The notes under the pieces were generated by a model that saw only the letters and a program-made list of their open reading frames with translations, did not search any database and was not told the DNA's origin. A DNA stretch of 64,000 nt from Coleophora flavipennella (taxonomy: Eukaryota; Arthropoda; Insecta; Lepidoptera; Coleophoridae), in the NCBI GenBank assembly GCA_947284805.1, contig OX369286.1:8554372-8618371 (forward strand), written 5' to 3'. A program made the translations under genes and the position numbers. How positions within the stretch are numbered: the stretch's first letter is position 1; each line of letters starts with the position of its first letter. Below, in pieces: positions 60,545 to 64,000 of this stretch.

Positions 60545-61690
60545 GTGTCATTAAACTATTGTACAGTTCGTGAGGCTTAAGCTCAGGTTTTCATTTGTGT
60601 GAGTGATCGCCACAAACTCTTGTACAGTTCGCGAGGCTTAAGCTCAGCTTCCCTAGCTAGAAACGTCTGTGGCTCAACTGGTAACTACTCGGTCCTCCTA
60701 ACCAGAGGTGCCGGGTTCAAATCCGGACGGCCAATGTACCAATGAGTTTTCGAAACTTATATACGAGTACATATACTCACCGATTGCTTTAACGGTGAAG
60801 GAAAACGTCGTGAGGAAACCTGCACACACCTGCGAAGAAACTGAAGGTTGTGTGTGAAGTCGACCAACCTGCACTGGGCCCGCGTGGTCGACTAAGGCCC
60901 TTTCGCCCTAATTCAGGGTAGGCTCGAGCCCCATGGTGGGGACGTATATGAGCTGATATGATGATGATGATGATGAAGCTCAGCTTTGCATTTGTGTGAG
61001 TGATCGCCACAAACTCTTGTAAAGTTCACGAGGCTTAAGCTCAGCTTTGCATTTGTGTGAGCGATCGCCACAAACTCTAGTACAATTCGCGAGGCTTAAG
61101 CTCAGCTTTGCATTTATGTGAGTGATCGCCACAAACTCTTGTACAGCTCGCGAGGCTTAAGCTCAGCTTTGCATTAGTGTGAGTGATCGCCACAAACTCT
61201 TGTACAGTTCGCGAGGCTTAAGCTCAGCTTTGCATTTGTGTGAGTGATCGCCGCAAACTCTTGTACAGTTCGCAAGGTTTAAGCTCAGCTTTGCATTTGT
61301 GTGAGTGATCGCCACAAACTCTTGTACAGTTCGCGAGGCTTAAGCTCAGCTTTGCATTTATGTGAGTGATCGCCGCAAACTCTTGTACAGTTCGCGAGGC
61401 TTAAGCTCAGCTTTGCATTTGTGTGAGTGATCGCCACAAACTCTTGTACAGTTCGCGAGGCTTAAGCTCAGCTTTGCATTTATGTGAGTGATCGCCGCAA
61501 ACTCTTGTACAGTTCGCGAGGCTTAAGCTCAGCTTTGCATTTGTGTGAGTGATCGCCGCAAACTCTTGTACAGTTCGCAAGGCTTAGGTTCAGCTTTGCA
61601 TTTGTGTGAGTGATTGCCACAAATTCTTGTACAGTTCGAGAGGCTTAGGCTCAGCTTTGCAATTGTGTAAGTGATCGCCAAAATTAGTAA
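60545..61690 (+). repeat. 61-bp minisatellite, ~13 copies, split by a SINE-2
   Basis: The unit is GTGTGAGTGATCGCCACAAA, CTCTTGTACAGTTCGCGAGG, CTTAAGCTCAGCTTTGCATT. About 1.5 units lie before the SINE-2 (60545-60650) and about 11-12 after it (60976-61690). A single diverged unit in inverse orientation (ACTCACACAAACGCAAAGCT, then GAGCTTAGCTTATGAG) lies at about 62735-62779. Confidence 0.93.
60651..60975 (+). mobile_element. SINE-2 copy with exact 11-bp target duplication
   Basis: Complete copy: head GTCTGTGGCTCAACTGGTAA, box B GGGTTCAAATCC, body, and tail GAGCTGATATGATGATGATG. The flanking repeat AAGCTCAGCTT (60640-60650 and 60976-60986) is the target-site duplication, although the same motif is part of the minisatellite unit. 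Confidence 0.88.
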
Positions 61691-61899
61691 ATTTCATTCG
61701 CTAAATTAGCTGCACCTTTTATAAATACCGCTCACCGCTGCCGGCTCGCGTCAAACAGTTACGTCAAAGGGGCCGCCCTGAGTTCATCGTGGCGCCGCCG
61801 ACTTTACACCCACACGGGGTCGAGCGAATCTTGTACGAAAGACTGTACAGTTTAACAATAATTTAAAAAATAATAAAATTAATAGGTGTTTTCAGAAAT

Positions 61900-62098
61900 T
61901 ATCATTAATTTTAATCACTTTCACTGTTGGACAATATATCTATAGAATCGTCGTCTACATTAATAATTATCTTTAATTCTTCATCGTCTAGCAGTGAAAG
62001 TGATTAAAATTAATGATAAATTAAAGATAATTATTAATGTAGGCGACGATTATAAAGATACATCGTCCAGCAGTGAAAGTGATTAAAATTAATAATAA
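61900..62098. repeat. Inverted repeat with an internal extra copy
   Basis: The left arm (about 61900-61978: TCATTAATTTTAATCACTTT, CATTAATAATTATCTTTAAT) is mirrored by the right arm (about 62020-62098: ATTAAAGATAATTATTAATG, AGTGAAAGTGATTAAAATTA). The spacer holds another AGCAGTGAAAGTGATTAAAA copy at about 61991. Confidence 0.8.
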
Positions 62099-63719
62099 GC
62101 TCTAAAAGTACCTATTTATTTTTTATTTTTTTAAATCGTTTTATCTTTCAACACAATTCCAGAACTCCGTTCGGGTGCACTGCAACTGATTTCCCGAACG
62201 TACTTTATGGCAGTCATATTACAGATTTTCGTTATTTTTAACGTCAATTACTTTTAAACGATAGAAAACCCAAGGTTGAAAAAAAATTACTCTTATTTTG
62301 ATGACGTTCCTTAAAGTCAAAAGCTATTTGAAACAAGATTGAGCAGTTGTAGCTCGATCGAAAAAAATCCCAAAGATAGGTCTACACCGTTACTTTCAAC
62401 TCTAGTTATGTATGACTAATATTTTGAAGTATGAATTTAAAAAAAATATTCCACAATATTTTTTATGATACTACAAAAGGAGTAATGTCATTTTTTTTCA
62501 TTCTTTCATTGTAGTTTTTGATTGAAACGAAAAAAACCATTGAAAAAGTGAAAAAGTGTGGTTATTTTCTTTACTCTTTACACGTAAATAAAAAGACAGA
62601 GACAACTGTTCCAATCAATACCTCGCTTTAAAAACAAGACGTGTAAATTGTTTTAAAGCATTGAGCGAAACGCGCACTGCCACAAGACGATATCCCACTC
62701 TACACCATAAAGTAACTTTTACATCTCTACACTGTCCGTGTGCACTCACACAAACGCAAAGCTGAGCTTAGCTTATGAGATATCGTGTAAATTTCCTTAA
62801 AAACATCGTACAACCATTGAAATCTAATTCAAAAACAAAAAAAATTGTAGGTACCGGACTCTATGACAATATACTATTCAAGTCCATATTTTTCTGGTTT
62901 CCGGCCGGCCATTATCGGGCTTTACATTTTATAGCTCGTGCATTGTCGTGTAGGGCATTATTGGGACCACATTTCTTAATTAAAAAACAAGCCAAGTGTA
63001 TGTTGCGCGCAGAGAGGGTTCCGTACCAATACCTCCACACAACAATGATACTTTTTCTTTTCAAACAAAAGACACCAACGCGAGCGATAGGAAAAATGAT
63101 TTTTAAAAATTCATTTTGGACTCCTTAGCGCGAATAAAACTTACACTTGACCGGTTTTGATTATTTTCTGTTTCACTTTAGGATAAGCACTATAATCACA
63201 CCAAGTTTAACGTTTGTATGTATTGCTGTTTTTACGGTAGAACACAAACAGAAAACCTTTAAAGATACGTTTCTAACATGGGGAAACTACTTATTCTTAT
63301 TTTTAACCGTCATAGCTTACAGACCCAATATATTTAAGGTGGTATATTGGCAAATAAGTAGTGAGAAGCGCTTAGCAAAAAATCAGGAAAATTATTCCCG
63401 CTTAATTTTTCGGCCTGAAAAAAGATATGTTATATTCAAGGATATTACCTAGGGCTCTTGTAAGTTGACTTGGTCATTAAAAATCCCAAACATAGCATAA
63501 ATTGAAGTCATTTGTAGAAAAAAATACTTCTTTTAAATTTCATATCTATATCATATTTTTCTTATTTTCAAACTACGTAGTCTATGATTATTCAAATTTA
63601 ATTAAGTTCACTTTTTCAAAACATTTCAACGAAAAAACATTGAAAAAGTGCAAAGTGTGGTTATTTTCTTTACTCTTTACACGTAAAAAAGACAGAGACA
63701 ACAGTCAATCAATTCATTC
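62099..63719. other. No gene; repeat fragments
   Basis: AAAAAGTGTGGTTATTTTCT, CTTTACTCTTTACACGTAAA and AAGACAGAGACAAC occur at about 62545-62600 and again at 63645-63700, a ~60-bp direct repeat 1.1 kb apart. The inverted minisatellite unit is at 62735-62779. Fragments of the AGGGTTCCGTACC repeat are near 62990-63040. The ORFs of 117, 101 and 125 codons here show no recognised domain, and the last runs into SINE-2. Confidence 0.45.
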
Positions 63720-63905
63720 ATTCATATCAGCTCATATACGTCCTCACCGAGGGGCTCGAGCCTACCCTGAATTAGGTCGACCGCGCGAGCCCAGTGCGGA
63801 TTGGTCGACTTCACACACAACCTGCGAGTTTCTTCGCAGGCGTGTGCAGGTTTCCTCGCGATGGTTTCCTTCGCCGTAAGAGCGTCCAATAAACGTACAT
63901 ATGAA
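63720..63905 (-). mobile_element. SINE-2 fragment, minus orientation
   Basis: ATATCAGCTCATATACGTCC, CGAGCCTACCCTGAATTAGG, GTGCGGATTGGTCGACTTCA and TTTCCTCGCGATGGTTTCC. Confidence 0.82.
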
Positions 63906-63914
63906 ATCAATGCG

Positions 63915-64000
63915 TCGCCTTAAGTGGTATGTGTGGAATATATCTCGTAGGAAAGATGGCTGATGGGTCAGTAAAGTTTTCGAGTGGCGACCGCGTACGT
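63915..64000 (+). mobile_element. RTE-type LINE fragment, continues past window
   Basis: ATCTCGTAGGAAAGATGGCT and GTTTTCGAGTGGCGACCGCG match the RTE C-terminal block (HIARRTDGR, then KVLEWRPR). Cut by the window edge. Confidence 0.7.

Noticed and set aside
60545..61690. CRISPR-like array or repeat protein gene
   Set aside because: The 61-bp units are contiguous with no spacers; 61 is not a multiple of 3 and no frame stays open.

Overview
This window is 64 kb of AT-rich, transposon-dense DNA from an animal nuclear genome, most likely a moth or butterfly (Lepidoptera). The evidence is the set of dispersed repeats: tRNA-derived SINEs, small Helitron-like elements starting TC and ending CTAG, RTE-type endonuclease/reverse-transcriptase LINE tails ending in GATGATGAT, and Tc1, mariner, hAT, piggyBac and BEL/Pao elements. 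Nothing looks bacterial: there are no operons, ribosome binding sites or CRISPR arrays.

One host gene is recognisable. On the minus strand, four exons (60345-60530, 51770-51934, 47076-47246, 45618-45908) encode the C-terminal part of a 4-coumarate:CoA-ligase/luciferase-like acyl-CoA synthetase. Its 5' exons lie beyond 64000. One internal exon of roughly 40 codons was not found, and the flanking splice phases do not match without it.

Layout. 1-5.4 kb: SINEs, a GC-rich tandem repeat, LINE fragments, a dead Tc1 copy, a Helitron and two perfect hairpins. 5.4-11.5 kb: mostly repeat fragments. 11.5-12.2 kb: fourteen copies of a 50-bp repeat. 12.3-15.5 kb: a LINE inside a MITE, a hAT element built of a hexamer repeat, a ~165-bp tandem repeat, a SINE and a Helitron. 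16-23.4 kb: a piggyBac-like MITE inside a SINE, a Tc1 element with near-identical ends, a LINE that splits a coding-like segment, and a mariner. 23.7-26.2 kb: a complete GC-rich retroelement that encodes only a Gag-like ORF1 protein and has an 8-bp target-site duplication. 26.3-27.9 kb: three Helitron-like units joined head to tail, each filled with a (TAGGG/TAGTG)n pentamer. 28-36 kb: a pogo-like element, nested MITEs and small orphan ORFs. 36.5-39 kb: a compact LTR element without a coding region, inserted in an inverted repeat. 41-42.5 kb: BEL/Pao gag remains. 44-60.5 kb: the synthetase gene, whose introns carry SINEs, LINE ends, tandem repeats and a 1.63-kb near-perfect palindrome. 60.5-64 kb: a 61-bp minisatellite and more repeats.

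Most ORFs here are transposon remnants or chance frames in tandem repeats. The main interest is how the elements are built and nested. In this report SINE-1, SINE-2, SINE-3 and 'CAGGGT MITE' are my own working names for families seen repeatedly in this window.
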